Shown piece after piece: positions 1 to 7,255 of a stretch of 7,929 nt of DNA; within the stretch, counting starts at the first letter, position 1, and the number at the start of each line of letters is the position of its first letter. The notes beneath the pieces are model-generated. The model saw nothing but the letters and a program-made list of their open reading frames with translations, was not told where the DNA came from and searched no databases. Made by a program: the position numbers and the translations under genes. This stretch comes from Mucilaginibacter sp. (lineage in GTDB: Bacteria; Bacteroidota; Bacteroidia; Sphingobacteriales; Sphingobacteriaceae), in the NCBI GenBank assembly GCA_025934475.1, contig JAICXZ010000114.1, positions 1-7,929 of the forward strand, in the 5' to 3' direction.

Positions 1-2514
1 ATAAAATACAGGCAATAAGCGCTCATGGCTGTTGGCGTCAACTAATGAAAGCCGGTTAAAAAAAGAAACGGGAGCATTGGCCGGAACGGTGATTGTTACC
101 GCCACCTTATCTTTCGCAGCCTGTTTTGCCGATAATTGCACTTTAGCAACTGGCATACTTTGCAAAGCGGTATAATTACCGCCTTTATCCGGCAGCCAGT
201 AGATATTCTCGCTAATGACCTTTTGATCCTTATCAAACAATTGCAAAACCAGGAAGCCGCCGCCTTGCTTTGCCATTTTATTTATTTCACCTTTTACCGA
301 CAGGTATCTTTTGGTTGTGGTTGGAGTTACATCCTCGAAGACTTGTGTAACCAGATCGGCTTTGCCGTTAACATCATAGGTTTTTACTATCAGCAGCATA
401 TTGGTAACGGTTTTGAAGGTGTTGTTGGCAATCATCACCATGCCGTCGGTTGGGTTGCACATCACATGTAAAGGTTCGCTGCCCGAATGAAGGCCGTATA
501 AACAGGCGTTAGGATCGAGGTAATAATCGTACATCTGGCCGCGCATGGCTGTCCATGGGTTTTGCGTTTTCCAAATGATGGTACCGGTATACCAATCCCA
601 CATATGCGAGCTGAAGCCTTCCATCAGCGCGCGATATTGATCATAGTTTACCAATTGCGCTTTGTTCGCAAAGTCCTCAGCATCTTTTGCTTTACCGTAT
701 TTGTCAATGAAGCCATCGTAGCCGATGTATTTATGATACTCCCAAACACTGTCGGCATTGGTTTTATGGGTCGATTCATTGTATTGCGGGATCACCAGGC
801 TCTTCTCCGGAATGAATCGTTTTAAAGACGTGTAATCGCTGATACCTACAGAACCTACTTCAGAATTGAAAGGATAGGTCTTTTCGTTCCAGAATATCGA
901 TAAGGGTTGAATGCCGTAAGGCCCATCGCCGTTACCACCCAGCACATTGCGCGACATTTTTTCGGAATTCGAATAATCGATAAACCAGCGTGTATTATCC
1001 AGTTTTGGCATAATGGTATCGCGAAGCGCAATGAGGATATCTTCTGGCGGTGTGATCTCATTACCACCGCACCAAATGGCCAGTGACGGATAATTCCGGA
1101 TCATTTTAACCTGATCCTCAATCGAGCGAAGATATAAACCGTGATCGTCGGGATATTTACGGCGCGTCCATTGATCGTCCAGTTTCATTGGGTCAGTCCA
1201 GCGACCATTACAGTCGCCCGAGCCCCACATATCCTGGAAAACGAGGAGGCCATATTTATCGCAAGCTTCGTAAAATTCTGGCCGTTCGACAAGTGCACCG
1301 CCCCAAACCCTGATCAGGTTCAGGTTCATATCCCGATGAAAGCGTACTTCAGCGTCGTAGCGTTTATCCGAAAAGCGCAGTAACTCGTCGGACACGATCC
1401 AGTCGCCGCCTTTGATAAATATTTTCTGGCCATTTACGTTTACCTGCCGACTCTCGGTGCGCTCGTTCCATTCAGTAGTAATCTGGCGCACACCCACTTC
1501 AATATTCTTTTCATCCGAAAGTTTGCCCCCGGCCACAAATTGTAAATGGAGATGATAAAGGTATTGCGGGCCATAACCATTTGGCCACCAAAGCTTTGGG
1601 TTTTTTAGCGTATAATCATTTAGCTGGACTTCGCGTATCTCATTTGCTTTCAGTGTTATGGCCTTTGCTACATCTTTACCGTCGATATTATATTTCAAAA
1701 TGCCGCTAACCGGTACCGAAGTGGCATTTTGAACTGTTGACGAAACCTGGACGATGGCCGGTTGCTGCGGGCCATCAGATTGTCTTACTCCAGGCACCAA
1801 TGTAATTACATGCGGATCGGTTATTTTGATCGCGCCGGTATGCTCAATGATCACTTTATCCCAGATACCCGTATTGCGGTCTTTGATGGGTTGAATCCAA
1901 TCCCAGCCTGCGGTGTATTGAATGCCGACATTTCGGGCAATGGTTCCGTCTCCACCCTGGCCGCCGTTGGGATTGCCCACAACGTCAGGCGGATAAACGA
2001 TCACCGCCAGCCGGTTTTCGCTATTTTTCGCCAGCCATTTAGTGATGTTATAGCTTTGGCGCAGGAACATGCCCTTGTGAAGCTTAGAATTGAGCTGATG
2101 CCCGTTCAGAAATACATTGCAGCTATAATTTACGCCGCGAAAGTTTAAGTAAACCTGGTCGGTACCCTTTGGTGCGGCTTCTTTGAAATCTTTTACGAAC
2201 CAGTAAGTATAATAATCGCGGCCAACTTTGTAGATGTCCGGTATCCGCTCATTGTTCATCCCATAAAAAGGATCAGGTACCTGTTTATTGTTGATCTGTG
2301 AGGTTAATACGGTGCCAGGGACGGTGGCCTTGCTCCATGAACTTATATTGAAGTTTGGCGCCGAAATAGCCGCCCCATCCGCATGAAGACTGGTAGCTTT
2401 CTCCATCCGCCAGCCAGAATTTAGCTCATATGATGTTTGGGCGTTGGCGAATAAGCTGATCAATAAAAAAGAAAGCGAGAATGCCAATGCATAGATCGGA
2501 GATTTAGAATTCAT
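1..2514 (-). CDS. Secreted GH2 glycosidase, endo-beta-mannosidase-like (3' end off window)
   Basis: The reading frame is open for 838 codons from the ATG at 2514-2512 to base 1, so the C-terminus is missing. Residues 1-25 form a signal peptide ending ANA|Q, implying export to the periplasm or beyond. The order is an N-terminal sugar-binding jelly-roll domain (about 27-225), an Ig-like domain (about 230-345), a TIM barrel (about 346-685) and a C-terminal beta-rich region. Key motifs are IRVWGG (400-405), WCGGNE with the likely acid/base Glu486, FNSEVGSVG with the likely nucleophile Glu552, and IWKTQNPW (647-654). As I remember them, plant mannosylglycoprotein endo-beta-mannosidases share GGNE, EVGSVG, the AQLVNY..YRAL stretch and the WK.QNPW motif; exo-glucosaminidases of the CsxA type have Asp at the acid/base position, which does not fit here. 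A weak AGG lies just before the start. GH2 membership is secure; exact substrate (N-glycan core mannoside, mannan, or other beta-mannoside) is inferred. It lies 89 bp downstream of the response regulator on the same strand and may be co-transcribed with it. Confidence 0.92.
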   Translation of the reverse strand, partial: MNSKSPIYALAFSLSFLLISLFANAQTSYELNSGWRMEKATSLHADGAAISAPNFNISSWSKATVPGTVLTSQINNKQVPDPFYGMNNERIPDIYKVGRDYYTYWFVKDFKEAAPKGTDQVYLNFRGVNYSCNVFLNGHQLNSKLHKGMFLRQSYNITKWLAKNSENRLAVIVYPPDVVGNPNGGQGGDGTIARNVGIQYTAGWDWIQPIKDRNTGIWDKVIIEHTGAIKITDPHVITLVPGVRQSDGPQQPAIVQVSSTVQNATSVPVSGILKYNIDGKDVAKAITLKANEIREVQLNDYTLKNPKLWWPNGYGPQYLYHLHLQFVAGGKLSDEKNIEVGVRQITTEWNERTESRQVNVNGQKIFIKGGDWIVSDELLRFSDKRYDAEVRFHRDMNLNLIRVWGGALVERPEFYEACDKYGLLVFQDMWGSGDCNGRWTDPMKLDDQWTRRKYPDDHGLYLRSIEDQVKMIRNYPSLAIWCGGNEITPPEDILIALRDTIMPKLDNTRWFIDYSNSEKMSRNVLGGNGDGPYGIQPLSIFWNEKTYPFNSEVGSVGISDYTSLKRFIPEKSLVIPQYNESTHKTNADSVWEYHKYIGYDGFIDKYGKAKDAEDFANKAQLVNYDQYRALMEGFSSHMWDWYTGTIIWKTQNPWTAMRGQMYDYYLDPNACLYGLHSGSEPLHVMCNPTDGMVMIANNTFKTVTNMLLIVKTYDVNGKADLVTQVFEDVTPTTTKRYLSVKGEINKMAKQGGGFLVLQLFDKDQKVISENIYWLPDKGGNYTALQSMPVAKVQLSAKQAAKDKVAVTITVPANAPVSFFNRLSLVDANSHERLLPVFY

Positions 2515-2534
2515 AGCGTACCTGTTTTGCGCCG

Positions 2535-2553
2535 CATAATTAATCAAATTATG
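2535..2553. repeat. AT-rich inverted repeat in the leader of the GH2 gene
   Basis: Perfect 7-bp arms, CATAATT (2535-2541) and AATTATG (2547-2553), flank a 5-nt spacer AATCA. The repeat lies 20 bp before the GH2 start codon, in the 89-bp gap after the response-regulator gene. It is too AT-rich and lacks the T-run expected of a strong intrinsic terminator, so an operator or leader hairpin is more plausible. A second short perfect palindrome, TTTGT-A-ACAAA (2555-2565), abuts it. Function is unknown. Confidence 0.35.
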
Positions 2554-2603
2554 TTTTGTAACAAAGGCTATGATGAAGTTACGACGCTAAAATGGTGTTA
2601 TTT

Positions 2604-3329
2604 TTAAAACGGCAATTCGCGGCTGGGATTTTTCAGCGCTTGCGATACCAGCCCCTTGTAGCTTTCGCCTATGGGCAATTCGGTTTTGCCTATTTCTATG
2701 TCGCTGGCGGTAAAGGCCGATATGTGTTTTGCGTTAACAATAAATGAGCGATGGATACGCAAAAAACCTTTTCCGGAAAGTTCATTTTCCATATCACTGA
2801 TTCGGTATTTTGTTGTAACGATACCCTCGTTGGTAACAATCCTCACATAATCTTTCAGGCTCTCCAGGTATAAAATATCATCGGTATTTATCCTGACGTT
2901 TCTATAGCCCGATTTGATGTAGATATTCGAGGGCTCGGCGATAACAGCGGCCGGGAGCGGAGCCGACCGGGTGTCATTGCGGAGATACCGCTCAATTGCT
3001 TTAAAAAACCTATCAAAAGTTATTGGTTTGAGTAAGTAATCGATAATGTCGAGATCGTAACCATCCAGCGCATATTCGCGATAGCCCGTGGTGATGATCA
3101 CCTTTGGCGGATTGCGCAGCATCTTTAAAAAATCGATTCCATTTATTGCCGGCATCCTGATGTCCAGGAACATCAGGTCGACCTCTGTTTTCTTGAGCGC
3201 CTCCAAAGCTTTTAGCGCATTCGGGGAAGTGCCCGCTACTTCCAGGAAGTCAATCTGCGCCACGTGCTGTTGCAGAAGGGTTATCGCCAGTGGCTCATCA
3301 TCAACCAACAAGCACTTGATCTTTTTCAT
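2604..3329 (-). CDS. LytTR-family response regulator
   Basis: The 241-residue product is a DNA-binding response regulator, cytoplasmic, expected to receive phosphate from the kinase encoded just upstream. The receiver domain spans about 4-115: acidic pair Asp10/Asp11, phosphoacceptor Asp56 in FLDIRMP, Thr80/Thr81 after the fourth strand, and Lys101 in the LLKPI motif. After a short linker, a LytTR DNA-binding domain occupies about 135-235, with the typical LYLESLKDYVRI and FLRIHRSFIVN signatures. Length and order match the AlgR/LytR class in Bacteroidota. The ATG at 3329 lies inside the kinase gene, giving a 29-nt overlap that suggests translational coupling; no clear ribosome binding site is visible. 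All receiver residues needed for phosphorylation are present. Targets are not shown by the sequence; the flanking hydrolase and outer-membrane genes are the natural candidates. Confidence 0.95.
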   Translation of the reverse strand: MKKIKCLLVDDEPLAITLLQQHVAQIDFLEVAGTSPNALKALEALKKTEVDLMFLDIRMPAINGIDFLKMLRNPPKVIITTGYREYALDGYDLDIIDYLLKPITFDRFFKAIERYLRNDTRSAPLPAAVIAEPSNIYIKSGYRNVRINTDDILYLESLKDYVRIVTNEGIVTTKYRISDMENELSGKGFLRIHRSFIVNAKHISAFTASDIEIGKTELPIGESYKGLVSQALKNPSRELPF

Positions 3330-4422
3330 ACTGCGGTGCGGCTTGTTTAAGTTTAATGGCCAGCTCTACGTTGAAGCGGTTTTCGTCGCGTATGACCGCA
3401 AGCTTGTACGCATCGCCATAGATCAAATCCAGTTGGCGACGCAGGTTATTCAGACCGATCCTTTCATTTGATTCGGGCACGGCGGCATTACTTTTTTCGG
3501 CAATCGTATTCGATATTCTAAAGATAACACTTTCCGTATCTGCGTAAACATCGATATCAATCATAGGCGCATTGGTGTCATCACTTGCGCCATGTTTAAA
3601 CGCATTCTCGACTAACGAGAGTAAAATAAGCGGAGCTATTTCGATCTCATTCTGAATATCCGTTTTAATGTTGACAGTAAGGCGGTCATCATAACGTAGT
3701 TTCTCTAAACCAATATAATTGTTTATCAGGCTGATCTCTGCCTTCAACGGCACAAACTGCGTATTGCAGCGATAGAGCATATGGTCCAGGATATCAGCCA
3801 GCCGGGCAATGGATCCTGATGTAGCAGGCGAGGAGGTTAGGGATAACGAGTAGATATTATTAAGCGTATTGAACAGGAAATGAGGATTCAGCTGGGTTTT
3901 TAATAGTTTCAGTTCAGTTTCGGCCTTTTCTTTCTCCAATTGCAGCGCGCGTTTTTGAATGATCAGCTGATCTTTCAATATTTTCAAAAACACAAAAATG
4001 GAAGCCGCCGCCATCATATCAATAAAATAATTATACAGCAGTTTGGGAATATCCCTCAATATTTCTCCATAGGTTTCAAAAGCTTTTGGGGCAATCCCCG
4101 CTAATGGCTCACATATCTTCACAATAAACACACGACCAAGCACACAGGAAGAATAACCCAAAACAACAAAACCAACCACCGAAAGCAGGTATCTTTTTCG
4201 GATAAATTGAGGAACGACAAAGTAAGCCAATGAATAGGCAAAGAACATCTCCGCCGACATATACAAAGCATCGCTGGTAAATTCGAAACCATAAGTGCCT
4301 CGATCACCATCCCGATATTTACTCGAACTGACACCGATGAGCAGGTAGATGAGCCAAAAGATCACGTGGCTCAGCCAGCGATGCCTTTTATGGAAGTATA
4401 GGAGTCTGTCCGAAAAGCTCAT
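3301..4422 (-). CDS. LytS/YpdA-type membrane sensor histidine kinase
   Basis: The 373-residue product is a sensor kinase of the His_kinase (LytS-like) family. The N-terminal part holds about four hydrophobic segments (near 18-33, 53-72, 79-101 and 130-148) with no large extracellular domain, so sensing would be within or close to the membrane. A coiled linker (about 150-175, rich in Lys/Glu) leads to LKTQLNPHFLFNTLNN, with the phosphoacceptor His181. The ATP-binding part has VENAFKHG (Asn273) and the G-box-like GLNNLRRQL (323-331). The motifs for autophosphorylation and ATP binding are intact. It overlaps the LytTR regulator gene by 29 nt and is the first gene of the leftward unit, divergent from the outer-membrane protein gene. 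The ligand cannot be inferred. The start at 4422 was chosen because it is the first ATG before the transmembrane region; no Shine-Dalgarno sequence is visible. Confidence 0.94.
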   Translation of the reverse strand: MSFSDRLLYFHKRHRWLSHVIFWLIYLLIGVSSSKYRDGDRGTYGFEFTSDALYMSAEMFFAYSLAYFVVPQFIRKRYLLSVVGFVVLGYSSCVLGRVFIVKICEPLAGIAPKAFETYGEILRDIPKLLYNYFIDMMAAASIFVFLKILKDQLIIQKRALQLEKEKAETELKLLKTQLNPHFLFNTLNNIYSLSLTSSPATSGSIARLADILDHMLYRCNTQFVPLKAEISLINNYIGLEKLRYDDRLTVNIKTDIQNEIEIAPLILLSLVENAFKHGASDDTNAPMIDIDVYADTESVIFRISNTIAEKSNAAVPESNERIGLNNLRRQLDLIYGDAYKLAVIRDENRFNVELAIKLKQAAPQYEKDQVLVG

Positions 4423-4517
4423 ATTATAACAAGTATAGCCATTTTAAGCCTTCGATATTTCAATCGTCGACAAAAAGGCAAAAGCGCCCCCTGAATAGTT
4501 CTGCTGAGCATCCAAAC

Positions 4518-4530
4518 CGGGTTTAACCCG
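4518..4530. repeat. Perfect 13-bp palindrome CGGGTT-T-AACCCG
   Basis: The arms CGGGTT (4518-4523) and AACCCG (4525-4530) are exact reverse complements around a single T. An overlapping inverted repeat, AAACC-G-GGTTT (4514-4524), shares half of it. It sits about 95 bp before the outer-membrane gene start. The form resembles a binding site for a dimeric regulator; it has no following T-run and so is unlikely to be a terminator. Confidence 0.5.
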
Positions 4531-4546
4531 TCACTATGCCTGTGTG

Positions 4547-4559
4547 ACTACGTCGTAGT
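4547..4559. repeat. Perfect 13-bp palindrome ACTACG-T-CGTAGT
   Basis: The arms ACTACG (4547-4552) and CGTAGT (4554-4559) are exact reverse complements around a single T. An 8-bp palindrome, TAGTACTA (4556-4563), overlaps its right arm. Its centre is 29 bp from the centre of the preceding palindrome, close to three helical turns, so proteins bound at both would lie on roughly the same face of the DNA. Operator function is inferred only. Confidence 0.5.
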
Positions 4560-4585
4560 ACTATCGGGCGTTTTCAATGTTTGTG

Positions 4586-4625
4586 AATTCCTTTACCGGC
4601 TATCATTGGTCAAATTCTTTTACCG
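4586..4625 (+). repeat. 13-bp direct repeat abutting the outer-membrane gene start
   Basis: Two copies of AATTCYTTTACCG occur at 4586-4598 and 4613-4625, identical at 12 of 13 positions (C/T at the sixth), with a 14-bp spacer and a 27-bp period. The second copy ends at the base just before the ATG at 4626. LytTR regulators generally bind short direct repeats, so these are candidate sites for the neighbouring regulator, although the period is longer than the roughly 21-bp period known from studied LytTR sites. A role in translation initiation is an alternative. Confidence 0.45.
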
Positions 4626-7064
4626 ATGAAGTCCACACTGCTGTTCCTGTTATTTACACTTGCTTTTAATCTGCTTGTATTCATGTGTTCGCTGGCCCAG
4701 GGCCTTATTAAAGGCAGTGTAGTCGACGAAAAAAATCAGCCTTTGCCTACAGTCAGTATTAAGCTAAAAAAGCTGCCTGACTCCGCTCTGTTTAACGCCA
4801 TATCATCCGACCAATCCGGCAATTTTGCCTTTGATCATATACCCGAAGGGAATTACTTAATTGAGGCTAACCTTGTGGGCTATAACCGCCACGTAAAATC
4901 AGGTTTAATGATAAGCAAAACAGATACCCTGATCGACCTGGGTGTGATCCAATTGAACCCATCATCCAAAATGCTGGGTGGGGTGACCATCACAGCTCAA
5001 GCGCCATTGATTGAAAAGCAGATCGATAAAACCGTGGTGAACGTGGATCAAAACATAGCCAATACAGGCGCTAATGCGCTAGAAGTATTAAAAAAATTAC
5101 CGGGTGTGCAGGTAAGTCCTGACGGGCAGATCACCCTTAATGGTAAATCGGGCGTTAACGTCACCATTGATGGTAAAACCACCTATCTCTCTGCTGATGA
5201 TCTGGCTAGTCTCCTGACCAATACGCCGTCATCTGATATCTCGAAGATAGAGATCATGACCAACCCATCAGCAAAATACGATGCCGGGGGAACTGGTGGC
5301 ATCATCAATATCATCAGGAAAAAGAATACCAAAAGCGGCCTGAATGGAGGCATTACCGCAAGTTTTGGCCAGGGGCGCTATGACAGGTATAACGGCGGGC
5401 TGGTACTCAATTACAAAACCGGCAGCTACAACCTTTATCTGAATAATACTTACGGTTATAACGAGGGGCTCACTTCAAGCCACGCGATCAGCGATATTAT
5501 GAATGGCAGTGTCTTGTCTACACAACAGGCCTCAGCCAATAGTGCCACAACGATTAATAAAGCATACAGTTCTTCGGCGGGGATCGATCTTTACCTGTCA
5601 AAACAAACAACATTGACGGTTACGGGCAGTGTATCAGAACGGCGATATAATAATGATCTAACCTCTGTGATGACCACCGCTGACAGCAATCGAAATAAAA
5701 CCGGCAGCGTCAATTTTTCGGCTTTAAACTTAGACAAGCCATTCAATTTCAGCACGGGGGCTCAATTACTTCACAAACTGGATACCACGGGCAGGCAGTG
5801 GTCGGCAGACGTTGATTACGCCAACTACCGGTATAGGCCCGGACAGTATAATACCGCTGTTAACTATGATGCATCGGGAAGTTTTTTAAGCCGCGACGAT
5901 GTATTTATAGACGAGGCGAGAACGCTGCACATTTTCGGCGCCAGGGCCGACTATGTTCAACCGTTGCCCGGCAACGGCAAGTTTGAGGCGGGAGTAAAAT
6001 CCAGCTATGTAAAAACTTTTAACAACAGCACCTATTACAACCAGCTTGGTGGACAGAACCTGGTCGATTCAGCTTTAAGCGATTATAATATCAATAGCGA
6101 AAATATCAACGCCGCATATGTTAACTTTAACAGACAGTACCGGAAATTAACTGTTCAGGCGGGTTTACGTGCAGAACAAACTGTGATGAGGGGGCAGCAA
6201 CTCTTTACAAATGCAGCAACAGATCAAAACTATTTCAGTTTGTTCCCGACGCTTTTTCTTAGTGACAAGCCCGATGAGCAAAATACCTTTAATTTCCAAT
6301 TTGGCCGAAGGACAGACCGCCCGGACTATCATGAATATGTGCCTTTCAGGAGACCGCTCTCCGCAACAATTTCTTTCCTGGGAAACCCCAATCTAAAACC
6401 CGATTTAAGCTGGCATTCGGAACTTACCTGGTCATGGAAGAATACATTTTTTATCACTGCTGCTTACGATATCGACCGCAATTACATGCGTACGCTGTAT
6501 TATCTCGATTCGAATAAAACAACCATTACCCGCATGCCTACCAATATACAGGGTGCGCACTCATGGAATGTGGACCTTAGTTATAATAAAGAACTGGCCA
6601 AATGGTTCACCACCAATACCACGGTTACGATCTACCAGAATTCGTTCAATGGTCATACGAGCGCCGGCTTTAGTCTTGATGATCCCGGGTTTGCAACCGT
6701 TGATTTTGTTACGAACAACAGTTTCCGCTGTAGCGATAAATTATCAATGGAGGCTGATTTTGAATATGAATCCAAACGCCAGTTCGTCGGGTCCGTATTT
6801 GGCGCTTATTCTATTTTAAACCTGGCGCTGAAGCAAAAAATACTGCATGATAAGGGTTCAATCACCATTAACGCAAATAATGTTTTTGAAAGCGACAATC
6901 GAAGCAGTACCGATCATTATCTCAACCTCAATCAATATGGTTATTCGTATTTTTATTCAAGAGCGGTTATTATAACCTTCAACTACAGGTTTGGCAGTGG
7001 CAAACTCACCAAAACGCAAAGCAAATCAGGATCGGAAGAGGAGGAAAAACGCGCGGGGAACTGA
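4626..7064 (+). CDS. TonB-receptor-like outer-membrane beta-barrel protein
   Basis: The 812-residue product belongs to the Bacteroidota 'outer membrane beta-barrel family' related to TonB-dependent receptors. A signal peptide covers 1-24 (SLA|Q). Residues about 27-112 form a carboxypeptidase-regulatory-like beta-sandwich (GSVVDEKNQPLPTVSIKL, then GNFAFDHIPEGNYLIEA). A plug domain follows (about 120-232), with LKKLPGVQVSPDG near 155-167 and a closing YDAGGTGGIINIIRKKN near 218-234. The rest is barrel with alternating aromatic strands, ending in VIITFNYRFG (781-790) and a charged tail rich in Glu and Lys. Length matches the family. It differs from true SusC proteins, which are longer, and no SusD gene follows. 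Substrate is unknown; import of an oligosaccharide or peptide is possible, but some family members are not shown to transport. An in-frame TGA at 4584-4586 with no intervening ATG fixes the start at 4626. It is divergent from the kinase gene. Confidence 0.92.
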   Translation: MKSTLLFLLFTLAFNLLVFMCSLAQGLIKGSVVDEKNQPLPTVSIKLKKLPDSALFNAISSDQSGNFAFDHIPEGNYLIEANLVGYNRHVKSGLMISKTDTLIDLGVIQLNPSSKMLGGVTITAQAPLIEKQIDKTVVNVDQNIANTGANALEVLKKLPGVQVSPDGQITLNGKSGVNVTIDGKTTYLSADDLASLLTNTPSSDISKIEIMTNPSAKYDAGGTGGIINIIRKKNTKSGLNGGITASFGQGRYDRYNGGLVLNYKTGSYNLYLNNTYGYNEGLTSSHAISDIMNGSVLSTQQASANSATTINKAYSSSAGIDLYLSKQTTLTVTGSVSERRYNNDLTSVMTTADSNRNKTGSVNFSALNLDKPFNFSTGAQLLHKLDTTGRQWSADVDYANYRYRPGQYNTAVNYDASGSFLSRDDVFIDEARTLHIFGARADYVQPLPGNGKFEAGVKSSYVKTFNNSTYYNQLGGQNLVDSALSDYNINSENINAAYVNFNRQYRKLTVQAGLRAEQTVMRGQQLFTNAATDQNYFSLFPTLFLSDKPDEQNTFNFQFGRRTDRPDYHEYVPFRRPLSATISFLGNPNLKPDLSWHSELTWSWKNTFFITAAYDIDRNYMRTLYYLDSNKTTITRMPTNIQGAHSWNVDLSYNKELAKWFTTNTTVTIYQNSFNGHTSAGFSLDDPGFATVDFVTNNSFRCSDKLSMEADFEYESKRQFVGSVFGAYSILNLALKQKILHDKGSITINANNVFESDNRSSTDHYLNLNQYGYSYFYSRAVIITFNYRFGSGKLTKTQSKSGSEEEEKRAGN

Positions 7065-7255
7065 AATGTACTCACTTTGCCTTTTGCTTAAGAATGCCTT
7101 TATTTTTCTTAGAAGTATATTATTTAATCGCTTTAATTCCGGGGTGTCACGAGCTTCTGTCGAATAGCGTCTCCCAATAGTGACAGGGATTCATTTAAAA
7201 GCTTATTTTTGTGTAAGAATTGAACAGTCCCACGCCTGTTTCGTTAATACCATAG
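7065..7255. other. Intergenic spacer without a clear terminator
   Basis: This 191-bp AT-rich gap separates the outer-membrane gene from the next rightward gene. It has T-rich stretches near 7098-7110 but no GC-rich hairpin before them. A weak long-range inverted pair, TGTCAC (7145-7150) and GTGACA (7180-7185), encloses two copies of AATAG (7163-7167 and 7176-7180). No small ORF was convincing. Transcription may therefore continue into the downstream gene, or that gene may have its own promoter. Confidence 0.4.
7204..7211 (+). promoter_or_regulatory. Possible Bacteroidota -7 element for the downstream gene
   Basis: TATTTTTG matches the TAnnTTTG consensus of the Bacteroidota housekeeping promoter and lies 44 bp before the ATG at 7256. 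No TTG is seen at the expected distance upstream (about 17-23 bp), and such a motif is easily found by chance in AT-rich DNA. Confidence 0.25.

Larger units (their letters stand above)
4423..4625. promoter_or_regulatory. Divergent intergenic region with candidate operators
   Basis: This 203-bp spacer separates the start codons of the kinase (leftward) and the outer-membrane barrel protein (rightward), so promoters for both units should lie here. It contains two perfect odd-centred palindromes and a 13-bp direct repeat, listed separately. No strong match to the Bacteroidota promoter pair (TTG, then TAnnTTTG) was found for either direction: AATGTTTG at 4576-4583 is one mismatch from the -7 element for the rightward gene but lacks an obvious upstream TTG. 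Confidence 0.6.

Noticed and set aside
136..2148. Several plus-strand open frames of 80-128 codons opposite the GH2 gene
   Set aside because: They lie antisense to a long, motif-rich GH2 reading frame, have no recognisable domains or sensible starts, and are best explained as shadows.
3088..3471. Plus-strand open frame of 127 codons across the kinase/regulator junction
   Set aside because: Both antisense genes are intact with all family motifs; the product of this frame has no recognisable family features.
4430..4437. TATACTTG (minus strand) as a -7 promoter element for the kinase gene, with a TTG 23 bp upstream
   Set aside because: It has one mismatch to TAnnTTTG and would leave an almost leaderless transcript only 7 bp before the ATG; support is too weak for a feature.
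4533..4563. Three ACTA repeats at 4533, 4547 and 4560 as a tandem regulator site
   Set aside because: Four-base repeats are too short to support a claim and two of them are already part of the palindromes.
7065..7140. Intrinsic terminator after the outer-membrane gene
   Set aside because: T-rich runs are present but no stable GC-rich stem precedes them.
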